Assembly (NCBI RefSeq): GCF_001500125.1
Contig: NZ_LQIV01000001.1
Span: forward strand, 338,624-402,623
From: Mycobacterium sp. IS-1742
GTDB lineage: Bacteria > Actinomycetota > Actinomycetes > Mycobacteriales > Mycobacteriaceae
Length of the DNA stretch: 64,000 nucleotides
Direction: 5' to 3'
Positions 17,978-26,307 of the stretch are shown here, one piece after another. The position numbers were made by a program, and so were the translations under genes. The stretch's first letter is position 1, and every line of letters begins with the position of its first letter. The notes under the pieces were generated by a model. The model was not told the DNA's origin, made no database searches, and was given only the letters and a program-made list of their open reading frames with translations.

Positions 17978-19299
17978 TGGTCCTCACCGGACGTGCGGCG
18001 CTGGTCGCACTGCTGTGCGTGTTGCCGATCGCCGTGGCGCCCGTCCCGTCGGTGGCGTTCGCGGCGCTGTTCGGTGCGCTGCTGCTCGCGTTCGTGGTGG
18101 ACACCGCGCTGGCCGCGAGTCCCCGCCGGTTGGAGGTGACCCGGTCCGGGGAGACCGCCGCCCGGCTCGGCCAGTCCGTCGAGTCGGTGCTGGACGTGCA
18201 CCATCCGGGCAGGCGGCGGTTACGCGGACGCCTGCGCGACGCCTGGCCGCCGAGTGCGCACGGCGCGCCGCGCACTCACGAGGTGATTCTTCCTGCGGGC
18301 CAACGGGTGACGGTGCGCACCACGCTGCGCCCGACCCGTCGTGGCGACCTGCGGTCAGCGCTCGTCACCGTCCGCTCGATCGGACCCCTCGGCCTGGCAG
18401 GCAGGCAGGCCTCGCACCGGGTGGCCGGCCAGATCCGGGTACTGCCACCGTTCTTGTCCCGCAAGCACTTACCGTCACGGCTGGCGCGACTGCGCGAACT
18501 CGACGGGTCGACGCCCGCTCTGATCCGCGGACAGGGCACCGAGTTCGACTCGCTGCGCGAGTACGTGGTGGGTGACGACGTCCGTTCGATCGACTGGCGG
18601 GCGACGGCCCGGCGCGCCGACGTCGTCGTGCGGACGTGGCGCCCGGAACGCGACCAGCGCATCGTCATCGTCCTCGACACCGGACGCACCTCGGCCGGGC
18701 GGGTCGGGGTCGACCCGACGGCATCAGACCCCGGCGGCTGGCCGCGCCTGGATTGGTCGATGGACGCCGCACTGCTGCTGGCGGCGCTCGCCGCGCGCGC
18801 CGGCGACCACGTCGACTTCCTGGCCCACGACCGGGTCACCCGCGCCGGGGTGTTCAACGCGTCCCGTACCGAACTGCTGGCTCAGTTGGTGTCGGCGATG
18901 GCACCGCTGCAACCCGCCCTCGTCGAATCCGACCCGGCCGCGATGGCGTCGGCGATCCAGCGCCGTGTCCGTCGCCGTGCGCTGGTGGTGCTGCTCACCG
19001 ACCTCAACGCCTCGGCACTCGAGGAAGGGCTGATGGAGGTGCTGCCCCAGCTCGCCGCACGCCACCATGTGCTGATCGCGGCGGTCGCCGACCCGCGGGT
19101 CGACCTGCTGGCCGCGGGCCGCGACGACGCCGCCGCCGTCTACGACGCGGCGGCCGCCGAACGGTCGCGCAACGACCGCAACCGCGTCGCGGGCACGCTG
19201 CGGCGGGCGGGCGTGGACGTCGTCGACGCCCCGCCGGAGGAACTCGCTCCCGCACTCGCCGACCGTTACCTCCAGATGAAGGCCACCGGCCGGCTGTGA
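17977..19299 (+). CDS. DUF58 domain protein (VWA-like MoxR partner)
   Basis: 440 residues from GTG 17977, which shares one base with the MoxR stop TAG. Two N-terminal hydrophobic helices (about 1-45) are followed by an immunoglobulin-like stretch and the DUF58 core, REYVVGDDVRSIDWRATAR. A VWA-like domain then follows, with VLDTGRTSAG in place of the MIDAS DxSxS, so metal binding is doubtful. Expected to work with MoxR at the membrane. It ends tail to tail with the SpoIIM gene with no gap. Confidence 0.87.
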
Positions 19300-20292
19300 T
19301 CAGCCGGTGGGCACCACGTCCGGCGCGTCTTCGATGTCGCCGGATTCACCCGCCCGAACCGCCTTCCTGCCGAAATGCACGATGTAGGCCAGGAACGCGA
19401 CCTCGGCCGCGACACCGATCGCGATCCGCGCGAAGGTGGGCAGCGGCGACGGGGTGACCAGGGCTTCGATCAGGCCGGACAACAGCAGCACCGCCACCAG
19501 CCCGGCGGCGACGGCGACCACCGCCCGGCCCTGTTCGGCGAGCACCTGTCCCCGCGGCCGGTGCCCGGGGGCGATGACCATCCAGCCCAACCGCATACCG
19601 GCCGCCGCCGCGAGGAACACGGCGGTCAATTCCAGCAGCCCGTGCGGTGTCAGCAGGCCGAGGAAGATGTCGCCCTTGCCGGCGTCGAACATCAATCCGC
19701 CCGTGAGGCCGAGGTTGGCGGCGTTCTGGAACAGGATGTACGGGATCGGCAGGCCGAGCAGGATCGCGAAACCGATGCACTGCGCGGCCACCCACGCGTT
19801 GTTCACCCAGACCCGCAGGGCGAACGAGCCGGCGGGGTTCTCGCTGTAGTACGAGGCGAAGTCGTTGTTGACCAGCTGGTCGATGTCGCTGGGGGTGCCG
19901 ACGGCCGACTGCACCTCGGGGCTGCCCGCCACCCAGAACCCGATCAGCGCGGCGACGAGGAAGAACGCAGTGGCCGAACCGAGCCACCACCGCCACGACC
20001 GGTACGCGACGACCGGGAACGAGACGGTCCAGAACCGCAGGAACTCCCGCCACAGCGGGGCGTGCGCACCGGTCACCGCCGCGCGTGCCCGGGCCACCAG
20101 CCCGGACAGCCGGCCGACCAGGACGGAGTCGGTGGACGACGAGCGCACCATCGACAGGTGTGTCGACACCCGCTGGTACAGGTCCACCAGTTCGTCGACT
20201 TCGGCTCCGGTCAGCCGTCGGCGCCGCTTGACGAGCTCGTCGAGCCGGTCCCAGGTGGGGCGGTGGGCCTGCACGAACGCGTCGACATCCAC
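19300..20292 (-). CDS. SpoIIM-like integral membrane protein
   Basis: 330 residues: a cytoplasmic helical N-terminus (VDAFVQAHRPTWDRLDEL) and then about five transmembrane helices with the SpoIIM-family segments around GFWVAGSPEVQ, FAILLGLPIPYILFQN and TPHGLLELTAVFLAAAAG. In non-sporulating Actinobacteria this family, encoded next to RDD and DUF58 genes, has no known role. It diverges from the RDD gene with 26 bp between starts (Rv3694c position). Confidence 0.87.
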   Translation of the reverse strand: MDVDAFVQAHRPTWDRLDELVKRRRRLTGAEVDELVDLYQRVSTHLSMVRSSSTDSVLVGRLSGLVARARAAVTGAHAPLWREFLRFWTVSFPVVAYRSWRWWLGSATAFFLVAALIGFWVAGSPEVQSAVGTPSDIDQLVNNDFASYYSENPAGSFALRVWVNNAWVAAQCIGFAILLGLPIPYILFQNAANLGLTGGLMFDAGKGDIFLGLLTPHGLLELTAVFLAAAAGMRLGWMVIAPGHRPRGQVLAEQGRAVVAVAAGLVAVLLLSGLIEALVTPSPLPTFARIAIGVAAEVAFLAYIVHFGRKAVRAGESGDIEDAPDVVPTG

Positions 20293-20318
20293 GCCGGCCA
20301 GCCTAGTAGCGTGGCCGT

Positions 20319-21155
20319 ATGGTCTCCCAGCCCGAACCGGTGGTGACCGGCGACGCGGTGGTGCTCGACGTGCAGATCGCCCAGCTGCCGATCCGGGCGC
20401 TGTCCGCGATGATCGACGTCCTGGTCGTCTTCGTCGGGTACGTGCTGGGCCTGGTGCTGTGGGCGGTCACGCTGAGCGACTTCGACACGGCGCTGTCGGC
20501 GGCGGTGCTGATCATCTTCACCGTGCTCACCCTCGTCGGTTACCCCCTGGTGTTCGAGACCGCGACGCGGGGCCGGACGCTGGGGAAGATGGCGCTCGGG
20601 CTGCGCGTGGTGTCCGAGGACGGTGGTCCGGAACGGTTCCGGCAGGCCCTGTTTCGGGCGCTGGCCGGGTTCATCGAACTCTGGATGCTGGCCGGCGGCC
20701 CCGCCGCGGTGTGCAGCCTGCTGTCCCCCAAGGGCAAACGCATCGGTGACATCTTCGCCGGCACCGTCGTGATCAGCGAGCGGGCGCCGCGGATGAGCCC
20801 GCCTCCGGTCATGCCGCCCGCGCTGGCGTGGTGGGCATCCACGCTGGAGCTGTCCGGCCTCGGCGGGGAACAGGCCGAGCGCGCCCGCCAATTCCTCGCG
20901 CGGGCCCACCAACTGGAACCCGGGCTGCGAGACGAGATGGCGTACCGCATCGCAGGCGAGGTCGTCGCACGGATCTCACCGCCACCGCCGCCGGGGACGC
21001 CGCCCCAGTACGTGCTGGCCGCCGTGCTGGCCGAACGGCACCGGCGGGAGTTGGCCCGGCTGATGCCCGCATCGCCGGCGTACCCGTCGGCGCCCGCGCC
21101 GTCGTACGCCGCCGCCGCACCCCCGCGGGATCCGGGTTTCACCCCGCCGAGTTGA
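20319..21155 (+). CDS. RDD family membrane protein
   Basis: 278 residues. The N-terminal RDD domain (about 20-150) has RALSAMIDVLVVFVGYVLG, RTLGKMALGLRV and a conserved GKRIGDIFAGTVV. The C-terminal ~125 residues are cytoplasmic, helical then Pro/Ala-rich. RDD proteins are putative ion exchangers or membrane adaptors. ATG 20319 follows TAGCGT (20307-20312) by 6 nt, consistent with a leaderless transcript. Confidence 0.87.
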   Translation: MVSQPEPVVTGDAVVLDVQIAQLPIRALSAMIDVLVVFVGYVLGLVLWAVTLSDFDTALSAAVLIIFTVLTLVGYPLVFETATRGRTLGKMALGLRVVSEDGGPERFRQALFRALAGFIELWMLAGGPAAVCSLLSPKGKRIGDIFAGTVVISERAPRMSPPPVMPPALAWWASTLELSGLGGEQAERARQFLARAHQLEPGLRDEMAYRIAGEVVARISPPPPPGTPPQYVLAAVLAERHRRELARLMPASPAYPSAPAPSYAAAAPPRDPGFTPPS

Positions 21156-21165
21156 GCGCCGGGTG

Positions 21166-22521
21166 TCAGTCCTGGATCCAGTTGCCGTGGAATCCGTACG
21201 GGACACGGTGCGGCAGTTGCACTCTGGCGACCGGCGGGGCGCTGAAGTCGGCGGCGTCGAGGATCACCAGGTCGCTGCCGTCACGCTGCGCGTCGTAGAC
21301 GTACGCCAGGTACCACCCGTTCTGTTCGTCGGCCGGACCGGATGCGGCGGGCACGAACACCGCCTCTCCCGGTCCGCCCGGCGCGTCGGCGGTGCCGAAG
21401 ACGTGTTCGGTCGCCGCGCCGGTCGTCAAGTCGTAGCGCACCAACCGCTGATCCCCCACTGACACCGCGTACCGCGCAGGTAGACCCGCCAGCCGGTCAT
21501 CGATGCGGGGGAACTCCACCGCCCGGTCGTCGAGCCGGCGTTCGCGCACCACGCCGGTCACCAGGTCGACGGTCCAGCTCCACAGTACGCCGCTGGCGTC
21601 GAATCCGCCTGTGCCGCGCCATAATTCGGGATAGCGCACGGCCTGCAGAACCAGCGTGTTCCCGTCCTCGTACGCGTTGGCGACGTGGAACACGTAGCAC
21701 GGGTCGATGTCGAACCACCGCACCTCGCCGAAGGGATCGTCGCGGCGCAGTACGCCGAGGCGGGCGCCGTAGTCGTCGTCCCAGCGGTACGGCATGTCGC
21801 CCTTGCCCTCGAGCGCGATGGCCATGTTGAACACGATCGGCAGGTCCATGAAGATCACGTGCCCGCTGGTCATCGCGAAGTCGTGCATCATCGTCAACGC
21901 CTTGACGTCCAGCGGCCGGTTGACGGTGAGTTCACCGTCGGCGTCGGCGCGGTGGTAGGTGACGTACGGCTCGAACAGGTTGCCGTAGCCGAAGAAGTGC
22001 AATTCGCCGGTGGTCGGGCAGATCTTGGGGTGCGCCGTCATGGAGTCGACCAGCTTGCCGCCGAAGTCGTATGCGCCGACGGTGCGCAGATCGTTGGTGA
22101 TCTCGTACGGCAGCGACGATTCGACGAGCGCCAGGGTCTTTCCGGCGTGGTTGACGACGTGGGTGTTGGCGACGCTCGAGTGCAGGTTCCGGCTGCCGTC
22201 GGCGTTGTAGACCGGGAAGTCGTTCTCGAAGCTCTCGGTACGCACCCACCGGTTGCGGTACCAGGCGGCGCGGCCGTTCTCGATGCGGACGCCGTGGATC
22301 ATCCCGTCGCCGGTGAACCAGTGCGCGGCGGGCTGCCGCGGGTTCGGGCCGTTGCGCAGGTACCAACCCTGCAGATCGGCCGGGATCTGCCCCTCGACGG
22401 GCAGGTCGAAGGCGGTGAGTTCGTCGGCGACCGGCGCGTAGTTGCCCCGGTTGAAGAACTCGCCGTCGGAGGGCAGGTTGTCGGCGCCGACGCCCTCTTT
22501 CGCTGAATACGTCTCGGTCAT
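21166..22521 (-). CDS. Carotenoid cleavage oxygenase
   Basis: 451 residues, a seven-bladed propeller type. The four iron-ligand histidines can be placed in SMTAHPKICP, MMHDFAMT, YVFHVANAYEDG and the C-terminal GFHGNW. RNGPNPR and HWFTGDGMIHGV near the N-terminus are family marks. It cleaves a double bond of a carotenoid or stilbene-like substrate with O2. ATG 22521 has GAGGAG 7 nt upstream. It is divergent from the broken GntR gene, and the inverted repeat between them may have controlled it. Confidence 0.92.
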   Translation of the reverse strand: MTETYSAKEGVGADNLPSDGEFFNRGNYAPVADELTAFDLPVEGQIPADLQGWYLRNGPNPRQPAAHWFTGDGMIHGVRIENGRAAWYRNRWVRTESFENDFPVYNADGSRNLHSSVANTHVVNHAGKTLALVESSLPYEITNDLRTVGAYDFGGKLVDSMTAHPKICPTTGELHFFGYGNLFEPYVTYHRADADGELTVNRPLDVKALTMMHDFAMTSGHVIFMDLPIVFNMAIALEGKGDMPYRWDDDYGARLGVLRRDDPFGEVRWFDIDPCYVFHVANAYEDGNTLVLQAVRYPELWRGTGGFDASGVLWSWTVDLVTGVVRERRLDDRAVEFPRIDDRLAGLPARYAVSVGDQRLVRYDLTTGAATEHVFGTADAPGGPGEAVFVPAASGPADEQNGWYLAYVYDAQRDGSDLVILDAADFSAPPVARVQLPHRVPYGFHGNWIQD

Positions 22522-22560
22522 CTGAACTCCTCGGGCTGGCAGGGAAAGCCTGACACGACA

Positions 22561-22600
22561 CTGACACTCCTAATGCGACATGTCAATAGTGGAATGTCAG
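22561..22600. promoter_or_regulatory. Divergent promoter region with CTGACAyTCC inverted repeat
   Basis: CTGACACTCC (22561-22570) and GGAATGTCAG (22591-22600) are inverted copies (9 of 10 positions) flanking GACATGTC (22577-22584), itself a perfect palindrome. The same 10-bp arm recurs as a perfect repeat at 24931-24956. Likely operator of a GntR or PadR regulator. Confidence 0.5.
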
Positions 22601-22638
22601 ATCAGCGGCGGGCGGTGACGCAGAGGAAGATGACGGCC

Positions 22639-23239
22639 ATGCCCGGCCGCCGACACTCCGCCCTGGTGGCGAGACTGGTGGCCGACCGGTCGCCGGAGTC
22701 GCCGCGGGCCGTGGTCGACGAACTGCGCCGGGTGATCCTCGAAGGCGGCGCGCCGCCGGGGTCCCCCATCCCCCAGCGTCGCGCTGCTGACGGCCACCGA
22801 GCTCGCCGAGCTGTACATGGTCCGCGAAACGCTCGAGTCGGCGGCCCTCGTCGCGGCGGTCGCCAACGCCTCGGAGGCGGACCGATCGGCGCTGGCCGCA
22901 TCGCATCGCCTCCTGGAGACGGCCGTGCGCGACGACGACCGGCACTCCTATCACCGCCAGAGCCGGCACTTCCACCTCGGCATGGCCCGGCCGTCGGGGA
23001 TGCTGCGATTGGTGCACATGCTCGAATCCGCTTGGAACATCACCGAACCCGTACAGCTGATGGTGCACGTCGAACCTGCCGAGCGGGTTGCGCTGCACAC
23101 CGACCACGGCCGCATGCTCGAAGCCTTCCTCGACCGCGACGTCGACGGGCTGCTCGCGACGAGCAAAGACCACCACCGGCGGCTCAACGCCGTGGTGGCG
23201 ACTCTTCCCCCGGACAGCGGGCTGATCGCGCACGGGTGA
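22639..23239 (+). pseudogene. GntR/FadR-type regulator, broken by internal deletion and frameshift
   Basis: From ATG 22639 (AGAGGAAG about 9 nt upstream) the frame encodes the first helix of a GntR winged-helix domain, ending VVDELRRVILEGGAPPG. Near 22770-22785 the homology jumps into another frame, which continues as VALLTATELAELYMVRETLE and an entire FadR-type C-terminal ligand domain to 23239. The recognition helix and wing (about 35-40 residues) are missing. Neither frame alone makes a regulator, so DNA binding is lost. A sequencing error would explain a frame change but not the lost segment. Confidence 0.8.
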
Positions 23240-23267
23240 GCGGCCCGTGAGTCGGTCATGTTGCCGA

Positions 23268-23294
23268 TTGCGCGCAAATATATTTGCCGCGCAA
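23268..23294. promoter_or_regulatory. 27-bp near-perfect palindrome before the NCS1 permease
   Basis: TTGCGCG, CAAATATATTTG (12-bp perfect palindrome), C, CGCGCAA: the arms pair with a single extra C. AT-rich core, 66 bp upstream of the permease start and just after the broken GntR gene. Probably an operator. Confidence 0.6.
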
Positions 23295-23359
23295 CGACGG
23301 TGAAACACACCGGCGCTACGTTCCGTTCATCGCCTCGCCCGATGGACAGGAAACGCACC

Positions 23360-24916
23360 ATGACAGACACCCGTGACCTCCCGCCGAGCGCCGTCATCGG
23401 CGCGGGCGACATCGTCGAAGCCGCCGGCCATCCCGTCGGCAGCGGGCTGATCAAAGACAGCTACGACCCGCGGCTGACCAACGAGGACCTCGCGCCGCTG
23501 GGCAAGCAGACGTGGTCGTCGTACAACATCTTCGCGTTCTGGATGTCCGACGTGCACAGCGTCGGCGGCTACGTCACCGCGGGCAGCCTGTTCGCCCTCG
23601 GCCTGGCCAGCTGGCAGGTGCTCATCGCCCTGCTCGTCGGCATCGTGATCGTCAACCTGCTGTGCAACCTCGTCGCCAAGCCCAGCCAGCAGGCCGGTGT
23701 GCCGTACCCGGTCGTGTGCCGCAGTTCGTTCGGCGTCCTCGGGGCCAACATCCCGGCGATCATCCGCGGCCTGATCGCGGTGGCCTGGTACGGCATCCAG
23801 ACCTACCTCGCATCCGCGGCGCTCGACATCGTGCTGCTCAAACTGTTCCCCGGCCTGGCGCCCTACGCCGACGTCGACCAGTACGGCTTCACCGGCCTGT
23901 CCCTGCTGGGCTGGTGCAGCTTCATGCTGCTGTGGGTGCTGCAGGCGTGCGTGTTCTGGCGCGGCATGGAATCGATCCGCAGGTTCATCGACTTCTGCGG
24001 GCCCGCCGTCTACGTCGTGATGTTCATCCTCTGCGGCTACCTGCTGTGGAAGTCGGGCTGGCATGTCAGCCTGACGCTCGGCGGCGAGAAGCAGGGCAAC
24101 ACGCTGGTCGTCATGCTCGGTGCGATCGCGCTCGTGGTGTCCTACTTCTCCGGGCCCATGCTGAACTTCGGCGACTTCGCCCGCTACGGCCGCAGCTTCG
24201 AGGCTGTCAAGAAGGGCAACTTCCTCGGCCTGCCGGTCAACTTCCTGATGTTCTCGCTGCTGGTCGTCGTCACGGCGGCCGCGACGGTGCCGGTGTTCGG
24301 CGAACTGCTGACCGACCCCGTCGAGACCGTCGCGCGGATCGACAGCGTCACCGCGATCGTCCTCGGCGCCCTGACGTTCACGATCGCGACCATCGGCATC
24401 AACATCGTGGCCAACTTCATCAGCCCCGCCTTCGACTTCTCCAACGTGAGCCCCCAGCGGATCAGCTGGCGGATGGGCGGCATGATCGCCGCGGTCGGAT
24501 CCGTCCTGCTCACGCCGTGGAACCTCTACGGCAACCCCGAGGTCATCCACTACACGCTGGAGACCCTCGGCGCGTTCATCGGCCCGCTGTTCGGCGTGCT
24601 GATCGCCGACTTCTACCTGGTGCGCAGGCAGAAGATCGTGGTCGACGACCTGTTCACGATGTCGGAGACGGGCAACTACTGGTACGCGAAGGGGTACAAC
24701 CCCGCGGCGGTGGCGGCCACCCTGGTGGGGGCCGTCCTGGCCGTGACCCCCGTGCTGCTCGGCGGTGTCGTGTTCGGCATGGCCGGCGCCGCGCAGTACA
24801 GCTGGTTCATCGGTTGCGGGGTGGCGTTCGCCGTCTACTACGTGCTGGCGACCCGCGGCCCGTGGCGGATGACCGCGCTGCGCGTCGCCGAGGGCGCCAC
24901 TCTGGTCTCCAACTGA
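23360..24916 (+). CDS. NCS1 family nucleobase/hydantoin/allantoin:cation symporter
   Basis: 518 residues from ATG 23360 (CAGGAAACG ribosome site). The cytoplasmic start contains SYDPRLTNEDLAPLG, the N-terminal signature of NCS1 permeases such as Mhp1 and PucI. About twelve transmembrane helices follow, with SSYNIFAFWMSDVHSVGG in helix 1 (substrate and Na+ site) and PVVCRSSFGVLGANIPAI in helix 3. It imports a purine, pyrimidine, allantoin or hydantoin, and the exact substrate cannot be told. No catabolic genes lie alongside. Confidence 0.9.
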   Translation: MTDTRDLPPSAVIGAGDIVEAAGHPVGSGLIKDSYDPRLTNEDLAPLGKQTWSSYNIFAFWMSDVHSVGGYVTAGSLFALGLASWQVLIALLVGIVIVNLLCNLVAKPSQQAGVPYPVVCRSSFGVLGANIPAIIRGLIAVAWYGIQTYLASAALDIVLLKLFPGLAPYADVDQYGFTGLSLLGWCSFMLLWVLQACVFWRGMESIRRFIDFCGPAVYVVMFILCGYLLWKSGWHVSLTLGGEKQGNTLVVMLGAIALVVSYFSGPMLNFGDFARYGRSFEAVKKGNFLGLPVNFLMFSLLVVVTAAATVPVFGELLTDPVETVARIDSVTAIVLGALTFTIATIGINIVANFISPAFDFSNVSPQRISWRMGGMIAAVGSVLLTPWNLYGNPEVIHYTLETLGAFIGPLFGVLIADFYLVRRQKIVVDDLFTMSETGNYWYAKGYNPAAVAATLVGAVLAVTPVLLGGVVFGMAGAAQYSWFIGCGVAFAVYYVLATRGPWRMTALRVAEGATLVSN

Positions 24917-24924
24917 CCGACACG

Positions 24925-24962
24925 AAGGGCCTGACATTCCGCTTGTGGAATGTCAGGCCCTT
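24925..24962. promoter_or_regulatory. Perfect 16-bp inverted repeat between permease and padR
   Basis: AAGGGCCTGACATTCC and GGAATGTCAGGCCCTT pair perfectly around GCTTGT. It could be the permease terminator, but there is no T run. It contains the same CTGACATTCC arm as 22561-22600 and abuts the -10-like TACGCT of the padR gene, so an operator is at least as likely. Confidence 0.6.
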
Positions 24963-24973
24963 ACGCTTTCGTG

Positions 24974-25498
24974 GTGAGCCTCCGATTCGCCGCCCTCGGC
25001 CTCCTCGCCCAGCATCCTGGCAGCGGGTACGACCTGCTCAGGCGCTTCGATGAATCGATGGCCAACGTGTGGCCGGCCACCCAGAGCCAGCTCTACAGCG
25101 AACTGAACCGACTCGCCGACGCCGGCCTCATCGAGGTCACCGACATCGGTGCGCGCGGCCGCAAGGAGTACCGCGTCACCGCGGCCGGCCGGGCCGAACT
25201 CAGGCGCTGGATCACCGATCCGAGCGACGACCCGCCGCTGCGCCGCCCGGACCTGTTACGCGTGTTCCTGCTCGGCGAGTTGCCTGCCGAGGCGGCGCGC
25301 AAGCACTTCACCTCCGTCGCCGAATACGCACTGACGGAACTCACACGGCTCGAGACGATGCGCGATTCGGTGCACTGGGACAAGGACGAGGCCGCGTTCT
25401 ACGGCCGCGCCGCACTCGAGTACGGACTCCGCCTGCGGGCGATGGAGGCGCAGTGGGCCCGGGACGTGGCCCGCTGGATCGACGAGCGACACGATTGA
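24974..25498 (+). CDS. PadR family transcriptional regulator
   Basis: 174 residues. The winged helix at the N-terminus (LRFAALGLLAQHPGSGYDLL, TQSQLYSELNRLADAGLI, KEYRVTAAGRAEL) is followed by the helical C-terminal dimerisation domain of the PadR/Vir-type family. GTG 24974 is chosen: TACGCT (24962-24967) ends 6 nt before it. Probably controls its own promoter and perhaps the permease. Confidence 0.85.
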   Translation: MSLRFAALGLLAQHPGSGYDLLRRFDESMANVWPATQSQLYSELNRLADAGLIEVTDIGARGRKEYRVTAAGRAELRRWITDPSDDPPLRRPDLLRVFLLGELPAEAARKHFTSVAEYALTELTRLETMRDSVHWDKDEAAFYGRAALEYGLRLRAMEAQWARDVARWIDERHD

Positions 25499-25518
25499 GC
25501 GTTGCATCGCGATAGTTT

Positions 25519-25541
25519 CCGATATATCGTCAACGTATCGG
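25519..25541. promoter_or_regulatory. CCGATA-n11-TATCGG inverted repeat before the second padR
   Basis: Perfect 6-bp arms 11 bp apart, with a nested CGATATATCG palindrome, 43 bp upstream of ATG 25584. AT-rich spacing of this sort fits PadR autoregulation. Confidence 0.5.
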
Positions 25542-25583
25542 AAGCGCGCAGTGCGCTTTCTCGCCACCGAAGGATTCACCACC

Positions 25584-26303
25584 ATGAGCAACCCATTCGA
25601 CTTTGGATTCGGCGTCGGTCCGGGCGTTCGACGTGCGATGCACGAACAGCGAAGGCAGGCCCGCCGCGAGTTCCGCGACCAACTGCGTGAGCAGCGGCGC
25701 GGCGACGGCGTCAGCGAGCACGGTGCCGACTTCGACGCCGGCTCGGCTGCCGGCTTCGGGCGCCACCCGGGCCGCGGACCCGGCTTCGAGTTCGCGTTCG
25801 ACCCGCGCGGCGGCAGCTTCGGCTTCGCGGCGGCCGGCCGCGGGCGTCGTGGCGGCGGCCGCGGACGTGGACGTCGCGGCGACGTCCGCACCGCCATCGT
25901 CGCCCTGCTGGCCGAACGGCCCATGCACGGCTACGAGATGATCCAGCAGATCGCCGAACGCAGCAACGGGCTGTGGAAACCCAGCCCCGGCTCGGTGTAC
26001 CCCACCCTGCAACTCCTCGTCGACGAAGGTCTGATCGTCGGCACCGAGACGGAGGGCAGCAAGAAGCTGTTCGAGCTCACCGACGAAGGCCGTGCGGCCG
26101 CGGAGAAGGTCGAGACCCCGCCGTGGGAGCAGATCACCGACGACGCCGGACCCGGACACGCCACCCTGCAGCACGCCGTCGCCCAACTCATGGGCGCCGT
26201 CGCGCAGTCGGCCTACGCCGCCGGCGAGGAGCAGCAGGCGCGCATCGTCGAGATCGTCAACAACGCCCGCCGCGAGATCTACGGCGTACTCGGCGAGGAG
26301 TAG
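25584..26303 (+). CDS. PadR family regulator with long Gly/Arg-rich N-terminal extension
   Basis: 239 residues from ATG 25584. The PadR winged helix does not begin until about residue 95 (VRTAIVALLAERPMHGYEMIQ, PGSVYPTLQLLVDEGLI). In front lies ~90 residues of low-complexity sequence rich in Phe, Gly and Arg, ending in GRGRRGGGRGRGRRG, which should be disordered and may bind nucleic acid. The C-terminal helix is short. It is probably self-regulated through 25519-25541. It converges on glpK with a 4-bp gap. Confidence 0.85.
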   Translation: MSNPFDFGFGVGPGVRRAMHEQRRQARREFRDQLREQRRGDGVSEHGADFDAGSAAGFGRHPGRGPGFEFAFDPRGGSFGFAAAGRGRRGGGRGRGRRGDVRTAIVALLAERPMHGYEMIQQIAERSNGLWKPSPGSVYPTLQLLVDEGLIVGTETEGSKKLFELTDEGRAAAEKVETPPWEQITDDAGPGHATLQHAVAQLMGAVAQSAYAAGEEQQARIVEIVNNARREIYGVLGEE

Positions 26304-26307
26304 CGAG

